In this document: piece after piece, positions 7,558 through 17,249 of the stretch
Layout of the letters: every line of letters begins with the position of its first letter
How positions within the stretch are numbered: the stretch's first letter is position 1
From: Candidatus Melainabacteria bacterium
GTDB taxonomy: Bacteria > Cyanobacteriota > Vampirovibrionia > Gastranaerophilales > Gastranaerophilaceae
Reading direction: 5' to 3'
DNA: 64,000 nucleotides
Assembly: GCA_003258725.1 (NCBI GenBank)
Contig: QHMG01000005.1
Coordinates: 124,001-188,000, forward strand
Program-made: the position numbers and the translations under genes
Notes under the pieces: model-generated
Database searches by the model: none
What the model was told of the DNA's origin: nothing
Seen by the model: only the letters and a program-made list of their open reading frames with translations

Positions 7558-8823
7558 TTAATTATACTCATGCATCAAGCACAAATCTTTTCGGTGCTTT
7601 TTGCCGTCGTATTTTATCAAATCAAGTTCTTCATAAAGACTTTCAGTTGCTCTATTTATTGTTTTTGCATTACGTGTAACTAAAAGAGTTCTGTCGCCTG
7701 AAGTTTCGTACTCTAAATATTTATTTTTAATCGTATTAAAGTGGGCAACTTTTGTGTTTTCATCTAAATCGTCAAGTCCTGTAATTACAGAACCGCTTTT
7801 TCTTCCAGATGTCAAAACAGCTGAAACTGCCACTTCGTCACTCATATCAATTTTTTGGTAATCATCTGCAAATGAACCCATTGAGCAGGCTTGCATTAAG
7901 TAGTATAAATTTTCGTTCATTAACGATAAAACGCCCTGACAATCGTGCTCTTGTAGTGAAGAATTAAATTCTAATGCGACAACATTACCATCTGGTGTCA
8001 AAACCGCATCTAAACCTAAAATCCCGATGTAGGGCTTTCCATTTTGAGCTAAATTATCTAAGGTTGGGAAGATAAATTCGTTCATTATGTAATGTTCAAC
8101 TTCGTCTGAAACCTTGTAATCTGGCGCATAGCAACCCATTCCTGAAGTTAAAAGCCCTCCGTCACCATCTAGAGCAAATTTGTAATTTGCAACCGTTGAA
8201 AGTGGTAAAGCATTGTAGCCGTCTGTAATTACATAGAATGAAAATTCGTGTCCATAGATGTAATCTTCAATAATAATGCGCTGTTCTCCACGTAAGAAAG
8301 ATTCTTCAATGAAGGATTTTGCAATTGAATAAGAACTGCAAATTAACATTCCGTTTATGTCTCTGTGTGCGTCAGTTTTTACCACAATTGGCATTTGAGC
8401 GTTTCTCGCATAATCTAGTGCGAGTGGTTGTTTTTCAAAAATTCCAAATTTTGCGGTTGGAATTCTTAATTTATACATAAATTTTTTGCCCAATGATTTG
8501 CAGGTACAAATTTCTGCTGCTTTTGCACTAGGTCCAAAAACTTGTTGTCCGTTGCTTTCAAAAAATCCTGCAATATCAGCTTTTATAGCTTTTTCACTTG
8601 AAACAACTGTCAAGTCAATAGAATTTTCCATTGCAAATTCTAACAATTTAACGTCTTCGTCTTCTCTGATATCAACGCAAGTACAAAATTCCTTCATTGC
8701 ATCATTACCGCTTGCAACAAAAACTTTTTCAACGCAATCAAGCTCAGATAATTTTTTTGCTAGGGCATATTCTTTTGCACAACTTCCAATAATTAATACA
8801 TTTTTACGATTTATTTTTTTCAT
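7558..8823 (-). CDS. Divergent PurD-like ATP-grasp ligase
   Basis: The 421-residue length and layout match phosphoribosylamine-glycine ligase (PurD, second step toward IMP): N-terminal Rossmann-like unit (VLIIGSCAKEYALAKKL), a segment like PurD before the ATP-grasp (QQVFGPSAKAAEI, then IPTAKFGIF), the ATP-grasp core and a C-terminal barrel. Key motifs are altered. GxREHA is CAKEYA, PNTGGMG is LLTSGMG (224-230), and EFNxRFGDPETQ is EFNSSLQEHDCQ; only the metal-binding Glu/Asn (285-287) remain. It may be a fast-evolving PurD or a paralogue with another amine substrate. The ATG follows a TATAAT box by 6 bases with no ribosome binding site. Confidence 0.8.
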   Translation of the reverse strand: MKKINRKNVLIIGSCAKEYALAKKLSELDCVEKVFVASGNDAMKEFCTCVDIREDEDVKLLEFAMENSIDLTVVSSEKAIKADIAGFFESNGQQVFGPSAKAAEICTCKSLGKKFMYKLRIPTAKFGIFEKQPLALDYARNAQMPIVVKTDAHRDINGMLICSSYSIAKSFIEESFLRGEQRIIIEDYIYGHEFSFYVITDGYNALPLSTVANYKFALDGDGGLLTSGMGCYAPDYKVSDEVEHYIMNEFIFPTLDNLAQNGKPYIGILGLDAVLTPDGNVVALEFNSSLQEHDCQGVLSLMNENLYYLMQACSMGSFADDYQKIDMSDEVAVSAVLTSGRKSGSVITGLDDLDENTKVAHFNTIKNKYLEYETSGDRTLLVTRNAKTINRATESLYEELDLIKYDGKKHRKDLCLMHEYN

Positions 8824-8835
8824 AAAACAATTATA
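8824..8835 (-). promoter_or_regulatory. Predicted leaderless promoter of the PurD-like gene
   Basis: On the minus strand TATAAT is followed by exactly six bases (TGTTTT) and then the ATG. There is no Shine-Dalgarno sequence. Transcription would start at or next to the A of the start codon. Confidence 0.6.
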
Positions 8836-8975
8836 CTACATAAAAAGTAGGAGATTTATTAAGATATATTAATTTTTCTTGATAAGTTTCGACAAAAAAT
8901 ATGACTTTCTAAAAATTCTCATTAAATAAAAAACACGAGAGAGAGAAATTTTTAAGAGCGAGCGAGGTCTACATT

Positions 8976-9233
8976 ATGGCAAACACAAACAACATTATTA
9001 CATTATTCAATAATTTTTTAGCATCACCAGCAGTACGTCAACAAGTTCCTGCAACTACAACTCCTGCTGTAAAACCAGTTGATTCAAATCCATTTAATCC
9101 AAATCCATTTGTTACAAAAACTGTAGATATGAATAATTATGCAAAAAATAGACCTGTAAAAGGTGGTTACTTTGCTGGATATTATAACGGTAAACCAAAT
9201 ATCGTTGGACAAAGATTATTCGTTGAAGTTTAA
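8976..9233 (+). CDS. Small Asn/Pro-rich orphan protein, 85 aa
   Basis: Not recognised. The first 40 residues are low-complexity (repeated ATTTPA, NPFNPNPF). The C-terminus looks more ordered and contains GYFAGYYNGKPNIVGQRLFVEV. No signal peptide or transmembrane helix. The start is supported by GCGAGG about 8 bases upstream. It lies alone between a divergent and a convergent gene. Codon use matches the neighbours. Confidence 0.72.
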   Translation: MANTNNIITLFNNFLASPAVRQQVPATTTPAVKPVDSNPFNPNPFVTKTVDMNNYAKNRPVKGGYFAGYYNGKPNIVGQRLFVEV

Positions 9234-9284
9234 TTTCGACGACATTAGGTCGGTACGTTAAAAGTAGTTAAAGAGAAGGACATG

Positions 9285-10313
9285 CTAATTTACTTGATTG
9301 GCGTGTCCTCCTTGTAAACAATCTTTTATTGAATCAAAAGTTACGCTTAAAATTCTATTTATTGAATCTTGAGTGTTGTATGCTACGTGTGGTGTAATAA
9401 TTACATTGTTTAATTGGCTTAAACGTCTTGTAATAATTACCTTTGAGATACATTCTTTGTCAGAATTTTCAAGTTTTTCAGTAATATCGCCATAACCAAG
9501 ACTAATTTTTTCGCACTCCGTCACGTCTAATCCCGCACCTGCAATGTTTTTGTTTAAAAGAGCATTATATAAATCTTCGCTTTCAATTAGCTCTCCTCGT
9601 GCTGTATTTATAATTATTGCGGTATGTTTCATTAAAGCTAATTCTCGTTTTGTAATAAGATACTGAGTTTCTTTAGTTAAAGGCACATGGAGAGTGATTA
9701 TATCTGCCTCTTTGTAAATGTTTTCTTTTTCTGTGTATTCAACGTGATAATTTTTTGTTAGTTCAGGTCTTTGCAAATAATCAAATGCTAAAATTCTCAT
9801 TCCAAAAGCGTGGGCAATTTTACAAACTGACGTACCTATTGCACCAGTTCCAATTACGCCCAGAGTAAGTGCATTAAGCTCTCTACCTACGTAATTATTT
9901 GTATCAAATTTGAACGAATGAGAATCATTTAAGGCTGGGATTAAGCGCCTTACAAGTGCTAACATTAGCGCAAAAGTGTATTGAACAACCGAATGAGCAC
10001 CATAATTTTCTACATTCAAAACTTTTATATTTTTGTTGCAGCAAGCATCAATATCAATGTGGTCATAGCCTGTAGAACGAGTTGAAATAATCATCAAATT
10101 AGGAAACTGCTCTAAAATTGTTGGTGTAATTTCAGAGGTTATAAAAACGCTTATAACGCTTGCTGTATCTTTAATTTCTTGTGGTAAATTCCCCACAGTC
10201 GTTTCGTTTAAACTGCTTTCAAAAAATTCAATATCAAAATCGTGAAATTGGTGTCTTTTAAAAAATTTCTTTTCTGCATCTTTATAATCAAAAATCAACA
10301 TTTTTAAACTCAT
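9285..10313 (-). CDS. D-2-hydroxyacid dehydrogenase (D-lactate dehydrogenase-like)
   Basis: NAD-dependent reduction of a 2-keto acid, probably pyruvate to D-lactate in fermentation. The Rossmann motif is GVIGTGAIGTSVCKIA, and the catalytic Arg/Glu/His triad is visible in TRSTGYDHID/NTARGELIES, GLDVTECE and TPHVAYNT. The 342-residue length is normal for LdhA-type enzymes. AGGAG lies 7 bases upstream of the ATG. The substrate cannot be fixed from sequence alone; related enzymes act on other 2-hydroxyacids. Confidence 0.88.
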   Translation of the reverse strand: MSLKMLIFDYKDAEKKFFKRHQFHDFDIEFFESSLNETTVGNLPQEIKDTASVISVFITSEITPTILEQFPNLMIISTRSTGYDHIDIDACCNKNIKVLNVENYGAHSVVQYTFALMLALVRRLIPALNDSHSFKFDTNNYVGRELNALTLGVIGTGAIGTSVCKIAHAFGMRILAFDYLQRPELTKNYHVEYTEKENIYKEADIITLHVPLTKETQYLITKRELALMKHTAIIINTARGELIESEDLYNALLNKNIAGAGLDVTECEKISLGYGDITEKLENSDKECISKVIITRRLSQLNNVIITPHVAYNTQDSINRILSVTFDSIKDCLQGGHANQVN

Positions 10314-10389
10314 AATATGCTCCTTTTTTCAAAATATTATGAGTAAATCAGAAATATATTTATATTCGACAAGTAGTTAATTATAAAAG

Positions 10390-10420
10390 TAAGGGGCGGA
10401 GCCGAAGGCTCCGCCCCTTA
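10390..10420 (-). terminator. Terminator of the amylase-like gene
   Basis: A perfect 14-bp GC-rich stem (TAAGGGGCGGAGCC) with a 3-base loop, followed on the minus strand by a CTTTTAT stretch. Confidence 0.88.
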
Positions 10421-10428
10421 CAAAAAAC

Positions 10429-11901
10429 TTATTGATACATCGTGCTTAAAAATTCGTTGTAAACATTATACCTGTAATCTTTTGCTGCTTGAGAGGTGTT
10501 AAAAATATTATTGTAATGACTTGCGACATCACCGTAGGTTGAGCGATTTTCACCGTTTTCCATTAAATCGTGAGTGTTTGAGTAAGGGCATTGAGGGAAT
10601 AAGTCGTGCATTTGCATATAGACAGGAAGTTTCCAGCCTGGATTACGATATGCGTGAAGTGCATTTTTAATTCTGTTTAATCGTTGTTCAAAAGGCATTC
10701 CGCCACGATCATTGTCGTCTGAAATTATAGGTCCTGCGGCATATTCGTCGTTCCAACTTTGTTTGTCATACTCGTGAAGAACATTATTGAAATCGTCAGC
10801 TCTGCCCCAATCGTTACCAGCAGTTAAGCCCATTTCTTTGAAACGAGGATTCATATCACATTTTTCGCCAATTAATGCGATGTCACCTCTGCCTGTTTTT
10901 GAACGAATTTGTTGGGTTATGTATTGCATTTGGTTGAAGTTTGGAACAGCTCCAGAACCGCAATAATTACCCATGTCCCAATTGCCAACGTGTTTTGCGC
11001 TGTCAAAGAATATTGCATCAAATCCTAAATCAACAGCCCAACAACAAGCATCAATGTAGGCTTTTTCGTGCTTATACCAATCGAAAGGCTCGCCTTTTAC
11101 TGTCATTTGACCTGCCGAAAGTGGCATTCTAATACCTGTTTTTAAACCTCTTAAATGTGCCATGTCGTTGAAGGCTTTAACTTGTTCGTCGTCACCCATT
11201 CTTTGACCGTCACGAGAAAGTTTGTCAGAGGTTAAATTTTTAGAAATTCCTGAATGTAAATCAACAGTGTAAAGTGAAGAATGACCTGTTCTGCCGTCAT
11301 TTTCTCTGTACATTGCGGGATATAATTGAGATAAAACTATACAGTTTGCGTTACTCTTGCCAGATGGAGGTATTGCAGGAAGCAACTTCATAACATTAAG
11401 TAATCCTTCGCTCTTTTTATCGCCTTCGGTTAGCGCAACAGTACGAGGATTGATTTCTATATAATTAGCTCGACGTCCCCATTTGTCACCATAGTTTGGT
11501 GTTGGAATGTATGCTGGAATACCTGGATAACAGTTTGGTTGCTTGTTAAGAGTACAAATAGATTGAATTGCGTCCATTGGCGAGCGCTTCAATAAGTCTT
11601 CTGGGTTTGTATCTACCCATTTTTTCCAACCTGTGTTTCCGCCTTTGTATAAATGACCTTTTGTTTCGTTATCTTCGTAAACATCGTTGTTACCTTTTAA
11701 TATCCAAAAAAGTTTTTTGGCAGGTTGTTGGTCTCCGTAATAACCTTTAAAATTTACTAAAGATTTGTTGTAAATACCCATCATTTCAAGCGCAGAGGCT
11801 TTTGCATTTTTCTGCATGCTAATAGGTGAAGTCATTTTCAAAGGTTTGACATTTGACACATGAGGAGTATTTTTAACAACATTAAGTGCAGAAACTTTCA
11901 T
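10429..11901 (-). CDS. Alpha-amylase-like (GH13-type) TIM-barrel protein
   Basis: Resembles alpha-amylase clan hydrolases. GFDAIFFDSAKHVG (293-306) fits conserved region II with nucleophile Asp300, ALIGEK (342-347) fits region III with acid/base Glu346, and QMHDLF fits region IV with Asp433. So the three catalytic carboxylates appear present, although the rest of the barrel is unusual. There is no signal peptide. The first 50 residues are disordered-looking and end in VNFKGYYG, a tag like those on other proteins here. It is a single-gene unit. The substrate, perhaps glycogen or maltodextrin, is inferred only. Confidence 0.75.
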   Translation of the reverse strand: MKVSALNVVKNTPHVSNVKPLKMTSPISMQKNAKASALEMMGIYNKSLVNFKGYYGDQQPAKKLFWILKGNNDVYEDNETKGHLYKGGNTGWKKWVDTNPEDLLKRSPMDAIQSICTLNKQPNCYPGIPAYIPTPNYGDKWGRRANYIEINPRTVALTEGDKKSEGLLNVMKLLPAIPPSGKSNANCIVLSQLYPAMYRENDGRTGHSSLYTVDLHSGISKNLTSDKLSRDGQRMGDDEQVKAFNDMAHLRGLKTGIRMPLSAGQMTVKGEPFDWYKHEKAYIDACCWAVDLGFDAIFFDSAKHVGNWDMGNYCGSGAVPNFNQMQYITQQIRSKTGRGDIALIGEKCDMNPRFKEMGLTAGNDWGRADDFNNVLHEYDKQSWNDEYAAGPIISDDNDRGGMPFEQRLNRIKNALHAYRNPGWKLPVYMQMHDLFPQCPYSNTHDLMENGENRSTYGDVASHYNNIFNTSQAAKDYRYNVYNEFLSTMYQ

Positions 11902-11949
11902 ACTTTATTCAATGTGCGTAATAAAAAATATTGCTAGAGCCTTGCGCAA

Positions 11950-12918
11950 TTATTTACAAACTTTTACACAAGATTTTTCTAGCATAAACGTGTTTATTTT
12001 TTCCTCTAAATGCGTGTTAAAATGTGCATTAATTTCTTTAATAAAATAGCAAGGACTTGTTACGTTTATTTCAATAATTTTTTCGTCAACAACATCTAAT
12101 CCTGCCATTTGAATTCCAATTTTTTTCAAGCCTTGAGCGACTTGTGTGAATTTTTCTTTTTCGCTTGCTTTTAATATAGCTTTTTTCAAAAATTCATCAG
12201 AATGTGTGTTAAATTTAAAATCATCTTTTGTTGGAAGTTTTTGAACACATTCATCTAAAACTTCGCCGTTCAAAATTAAAACCCTTTTATCTCCGTTTTG
12301 CGCTTGTGGTAAGTATTTTTGAATCATAGCAAACGATTTACCGTCGTGAGTTAGAGTTCTAATTATGCTCAAAGTGTTTTTGTCACCTGCTTTTAGGTAC
12401 ATTACACCTTGTCCAAAGCAGTTGTTTAATGGTTTTAAAATAATTTCTTTGTGAATATTTAAGAAATTTTCAATGTCGTCTTTTGAGGCGGTAACAATGT
12501 TTTCAGGCATGAACTCACGAAATAAATTTGCGTGAAGTTTTTCGTTGAAACTTCTTATTGCGGTTGTGTCGTTGATAATTTGGGTTTTCGCTCTGTCAAC
12601 AAAGTCAAAAATGTAAGTTGCGCTTATGTAATCGTTGTCAACAGGAGGATCTGGGCGGAAGAAAACTTTTTCAAATTTGTCTTCTATGCAAAAATCTTCT
12701 GCATTCTTTTCGTAGAAAATGTTGCTGTCTTTTTCGTAAGTCTTGAAACATTTTGCATGCCCCTTGCCGTCTTTCAACGATAGGTTGTCAATGGTTGTAA
12801 TGTAGGTTTCAATACTATTTTCTAAAAGCCCCTTAACCATCCAAAAATTAGTTACAAGTTTGTTAAATTCAAAATATTTTAATTCAATTCTGTCGATAAC
12901 GACAAGCATGTTGCGCAT
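11950..12918 (-). CDS. gshB: Glutathione synthetase
   Basis: ATP-grasp ligase joining gamma-glutamylcysteine and glycine. Family signatures in order: FFRPDPPVDNDYISATYIFD (like RKDPPFD in E. coli GshB), KPLNNCFGQGV, IQKYLPQAQNGDKRVLILNGE and EINVTSPCYF. Length 322 fits. GAGGT sits just upstream of the first Met; Met4 is an alternative. gshA is not in the window. Glutathione synthesis is common in Cyanobacteriota and rare in strict anaerobes, so the gene is a useful lineage hint. Confidence 0.93.
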   Translation of the reverse strand: MRNMLVVIDRIELKYFEFNKLVTNFWMVKGLLENSIETYITTIDNLSLKDGKGHAKCFKTYEKDSNIFYEKNAEDFCIEDKFEKVFFRPDPPVDNDYISATYIFDFVDRAKTQIINDTTAIRSFNEKLHANLFREFMPENIVTASKDDIENFLNIHKEIILKPLNNCFGQGVMYLKAGDKNTLSIIRTLTHDGKSFAMIQKYLPQAQNGDKRVLILNGEVLDECVQKLPTKDDFKFNTHSDEFLKKAILKASEKEKFTQVAQGLKKIGIQMAGLDVVDEKIIEINVTSPCYFIKEINAHFNTHLEEKINTFMLEKSCVKVCK

Positions 12919-13128
12919 AAATACCTCTTTTCAAAAATATTTTAGCACTAACAAAATCTTACGCTATACCACTTAGTCTACTTTTGAGTCATGCTGAACT
13001 TGTTTCAGCATCGCAATATCTTTCCGAAAAAACAATGAGACCCTGAAATAAATTCAGGGTGACATAATGTTGTATGACTGAATTTAAGATAAAAATAGTC
13101 GTGTAGGTCAGGCAATGCCTTACAATAG
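12919..13128. repeat. Intergenic region with short palindromic repeats
   Basis: No gene. Two small hairpins are visible: GCTGAAC...GTTTCAGC near 12994 and ACCCTGAAataaaTTCAGGGT near 13042. After them comes GTAGGTCAGGCAATGCC (13103-13119), which recurs almost exactly at 28853. These look like short dispersed palindromic repeats of the REP type. Confidence 0.55.
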
Positions 13129-13162
13129 ATAGAGCGCCGTTTCAAAAGAAACGGCGCTCTAT
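13129..13162 (-). terminator. Terminator of the 13187-13861 gene
   Basis: A 15-bp perfect stem (ATAGAGCGCCGTTTC) with an AAAA loop lies 25 bases past the stop of the minus-strand gene. Confidence 0.85.
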
Positions 13163-13186
13163 TTGTTAGAATATCAATTATCTCAA

Positions 13187-13861
13187 TTATGAGAATAATT
13201 GGAATGATTTGCTAATGTTGTCACCAATCAAGGATTTAACTGAGTCGTATTCAGTTTTTAATGCACTGTGTTCTGTATCCATTTCTTTCATTTGTTGGTC
13301 TAACTTCTTTTCTTTTGCGTTGATTTTAGCTGTTTTAGCGTTGTACTCAGCTTCTGCCTTTGCTAAATCTGTTGTGTCAGAAGTGATTGCCATTTGAGTA
13401 TTACCTGAAACGGTGATTTCTTTCGCATCAGTAACGAAGGTGTGTGCAACCCATTTAGGTTGATAACGAATGCCACCATTACCTTTTGGTGCTTCGTTTA
13501 TCAGTTTTTCTATTTCTTCTCCACCTTCACCAATGTAGAATTGACCTGATTCAACCATTTCATACATAGTTGCGGCATCAACGTTACCAGAAAATACTTC
13601 GTTTGTTTCTCTGTTGATTAATTTATAACCAAATTTAGATAAGTTTTTAGGTGTTAAATCAACTTGTTGTGCTTGACCTGATGAGTAATCAGTGTATGTT
13701 AATTTTGTTTTATTTAATGCTGTTGTATATTCGTTTGCAACTTGTTCTGATTCGTCTGCAAGACGAATTTTCGTATTAGAAATTTGTTGAGAGCGTAACT
13801 CAATATCATTCATACGAGATGTAATAGACAATAACCTTGCTTGTGATGCTGACATTCCCAT
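13187..13861 (-). CDS. Helical orphan protein, 224 aa (MSASQARLLSITSR type)
   Basis: Function unknown. The N-terminus MGMSASQARLLSITSRMNDIELRSQQISNTKIRLA is an amphipathic helix resembling the start of flagellar and secretion rod/hook helices, but no such gene is nearby. Residues 60-130 look globular. The last 60 residues form a coiled coil (AEYNAKTAKINAKEKKLDQQMKEM). No signal peptide. An AAGGAGC site precedes the start. Its lack of a Sec signal would suit a substrate of a specialised export system, which is inference. Confidence 0.75.
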   Translation of the reverse strand: MGMSASQARLLSITSRMNDIELRSQQISNTKIRLADESEQVANEYTTALNKTKLTYTDYSSGQAQQVDLTPKNLSKFGYKLINRETNEVFSGNVDAATMYEMVESGQFYIGEGGEEIEKLINEAPKGNGGIRYQPKWVAHTFVTDAKEITVSGNTQMAITSDTTDLAKAEAEYNAKTAKINAKEKKLDQQMKEMDTEHSALKTEYDSVKSLIGDNISKSFQLFS

Positions 13862-13959
13862 AATTTAGCTCCTTATCAAGTTCCTTACATTCGTAATATC
13901 GGCACAAAACCATGTAGACTTAAGGGTTTGAGAGCTTTCCGTTACATTTGTTTACAAAA

Positions 13960-14514
13960 CTATCTTGTAATTTGGTTAAAATTGTTCCCTATTTGATTTT
14001 TGTACAATGTGTTTAAAACGTAGATGTCATTTTCGCTCGGTTTATTTAAAGTTTTTTGGTGAGGTACAAACATAATATCATCAACCTCTACACCGTGCCC
14101 AAGTCCAAGTGAATGACCCAATTCGTGCAAAATCGTGTGTAATATGGTTGCCTTGTCAATTTTTTTAGGTGAATTAGGGTTCGGCAAGCCAATATCAATT
14201 GTAATAGCCTTAATTTCTGAAGCTATAATACTTCTGAACTTACACATACCTTCTAATTTTATTCCGACCTTACTCCAATTTATTACTATATCAGCGCCTT
14301 GAGGTGATGTTATTTGTTGAAATTTTACAGGTGCGTACTCGTTCCAAATTTTTATTGCATTTGAAATTGCGTTGTAATAATCTTGCTTTTCACTCATGCT
14401 TAATGGGGCAACGATTTGAGACACAAAAATATTAATAATAGTTTTGTTAAATCGTGTCACTTTGCCATTTATAAGCGAATCTTTTATGTAGTTGTCGATT
14501 AAATTGGAAACCAT
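13960..14514 (-). CDS. Matrixin-like zinc metalloprotease, 184 aa
   Basis: Carries the metzincin zinc signature HELGHSLGLGH (HExxHxxGxxH) near residues 130-140 and the Met-turn DDIMFVPH soon after, typical of M10/matrixin peptidases. There is no signal peptide and no prodomain cysteine switch. The N-terminal 60 residues are helical. The ATG lies one base after the stop of the LOG gene and has no ribosome binding site, so it is probably translated by coupling. The target is unknown. A secreted role would need a non-Sec route or an unnoticed upstream start. Confidence 0.83.
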   Translation of the reverse strand: MVSNLIDNYIKDSLINGKVTRFNKTIINIFVSQIVAPLSMSEKQDYYNAISNAIKIWNEYAPVKFQQITSPQGADIVINWSKVGIKLEGMCKFRSIIASEIKAITIDIGLPNPNSPKKIDKATILHTILHELGHSLGLGHGVEVDDIMFVPHQKTLNKPSENDIYVLNTLYKNQIGNNFNQITR

Positions 14515-14515
14515 T

Positions 14516-15106
14516 TTATTTGTTTACGTAAATGTCTTCAACTGAATTTGGCGCTTCGTTAGGTGTGTAATTTTTTAAATATTCAATTACTTCTTCCGGA
14601 GTTTGTGCTAAATAGTACAATTCACGAACGCCTTGTCGAGCAAAATTTTCGTTGATTATGTGTTCAAAAAATTCAAAAAGTTTGTCGTAAAACCCATTTG
14701 TGTTCAAAAAGATTACAGGTTTTGTGTTGTAGCCAATAATTTTATGGTCGAGAATTTCTGAAATTTCTTCTAAAGTGCCAAATCCGCCAGCAAGTGCGAT
14801 TACGGCGTCGGCATTGTTGTCCATTTTTGCTTTTCTTTCTCTCATTTCTTCTGTCAAAATGAAATCGTCACAATTTCCGCCTTCATGTTTAACAAATTCA
14901 TAAAGTTTTTTGGGCATGACACCTAGAACCTTACCACCGCCACCTTTTACTGCTTTTGCAACCTCGCCCATAAGACCAAAGTCAGAACCGCCATAAACTA
15001 AGTTGTAGTTGTTTTCAGCAAGTAATTCACCCATTTTTTGAGCGTCTGAGTGATAACTTTTATCTAAACCATTGCTTGCAGAGCAATAAACACATATATT
15101 TTTCAT
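14516..15106 (-). CDS. LOG-family protein (TIGR00730 type)
   Basis: Lonely-guy family, whose characterised members are cytokinin-type nucleoside 5'-monophosphate phosphoribohydrolases. The Rossmann-like fold shows VYGGSDFGLMGEVAKAV, MRERKAKM and AGGFGTLEE, which is the PGGxGTxxE motif with Ala for Pro. Length 196 is usual. GGACGG lies near the start. In bacteria these enzymes may hydrolyse AMP or other nucleotides to ribose-5-phosphate; the role here is not known. The protease gene follows after one base. Confidence 0.88.
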   Translation of the reverse strand: MKNICVYCSASNGLDKSYHSDAQKMGELLAENNYNLVYGGSDFGLMGEVAKAVKGGGGKVLGVMPKKLYEFVKHEGGNCDDFILTEEMRERKAKMDNNADAVIALAGGFGTLEEISEILDHKIIGYNTKPVIFLNTNGFYDKLFEFFEHIINENFARQGVRELYYLAQTPEEVIEYLKNYTPNEAPNSVEDIYVNK

Positions 15107-15267
15107 TCTTCCGTCCTTTTTTGATTATCATAGCATAAAATTTTTTCTCATACTGTGATAGTGTAGTATCTTTCTGTTTAACATTTCTATATATTTTTTA
15201 AAAAAGATAGCACTTTTTAAAATTTATCATTATTATATAAATTAACTGATTAAAAAAGGAGAAATGC

Positions 15268-15684
15268 ATGAAAAAAGTTTTAATTTTTACAGTAGCTGTT
15301 TTTGTCGTAATGTCAACGGTTGTAATTGCAGCTTCAAAAGATTATTACCAACAATATAGAGCACCAATGTATGGAACGTATCGCCCTGCAAATAACTATG
15401 CGCAACGTCCACCAATGTATGGCAACAAACCGCCGATGATGTATGGACAAATGCCACCGCCACCACCTTATGGAAATATGCAACCACAAAAACATTATGG
15501 CAACTTGCCTCCAATGTATGGAAATCATCGTCCACCAATGATGTACGGACAAAGACCTCCAATGGCTTACGGAAATAAACCTCCAATGTATGGCAATCGT
15601 CCCCCACAACAACCAGTTAAAAATCAAAAACATTATCCTAAGACTTTGGAGTTGTTTGATGAAAGCAGACCCGTAGCACGATAA
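15268..15684 (+). CDS. Secreted Pro/Met/Tyr/Gly repeat protein
   Basis: A clear Sec signal peptide (MKKVLIFTVAVFVVMSTVVIAA) is followed by about nine imperfect repeats built on PPMYGN or PPMMYGQ and a basic tail. No cysteine is present. Such composition suggests an extended, perhaps surface-attached or metal-binding polymer (the Met and His content would allow copper), but no function is established. AGGAG precedes the start by 6 bases. It stands alone upstream of gdhA. Confidence 0.82.
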   Translation: MKKVLIFTVAVFVVMSTVVIAASKDYYQQYRAPMYGTYRPANNYAQRPPMYGNKPPMMYGQMPPPPPYGNMQPQKHYGNLPPMYGNHRPPMMYGQRPPMAYGNKPPMYGNRPPQQPVKNQKHYPKTLELFDESRPVAR

Positions 15685-15712
15685 AATTTTAGTTTAAAAA
15701 AATCTTCTTCTG

Positions 15713-15721
15713 TGATATAAA
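15713..15721 (+). promoter_or_regulatory. Extended -10 promoter of gdhA
   Basis: TGATATAAA fits TGnTATAAT and resembles the def promoter element. The gdhA start codon lies 31 bases further on behind a GAAGGAG site. Confidence 0.5.
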
Positions 15722-15739
15722 TTGTTTATATATTATTGA

Positions 15740-17104
<1,365 letters not shown>

Positions 17105-17127
17105 TTTCAAAATTTGAATATAAATTT

Positions 17128-17158
17128 AAGTCGCAGTTGGCTTTGCCAACTGCGACTT
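17128..17158 (+). terminator. gdhA terminator
   Basis: A 14-bp perfect stem (AAGTCGCAGTTGGC) with a TTT loop is followed by TTTT. Confidence 0.92.
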
Positions 17159-17249
17159 TTTATTTAAATATAAAAATAATTAAAATTGTGGACTAGATTT
17201 TAAATAAAATATGTTGTAAACTGAAAATATAAATTCACACGAGGTTTAA

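Noticed and set aside
8486..8872. Plus-strand open frame of 128 codons
   Set aside because: It is the antisense shadow of the PurD-like gene, which has clear family motifs and its own promoter.
15370..15610. CRISPR-like array in the repeated DNA of this gene
   Set aside because: The repetition is protein-level (PPMYGN) within one signal-peptide-led reading frame; units vary in length and there are no unique spacers.
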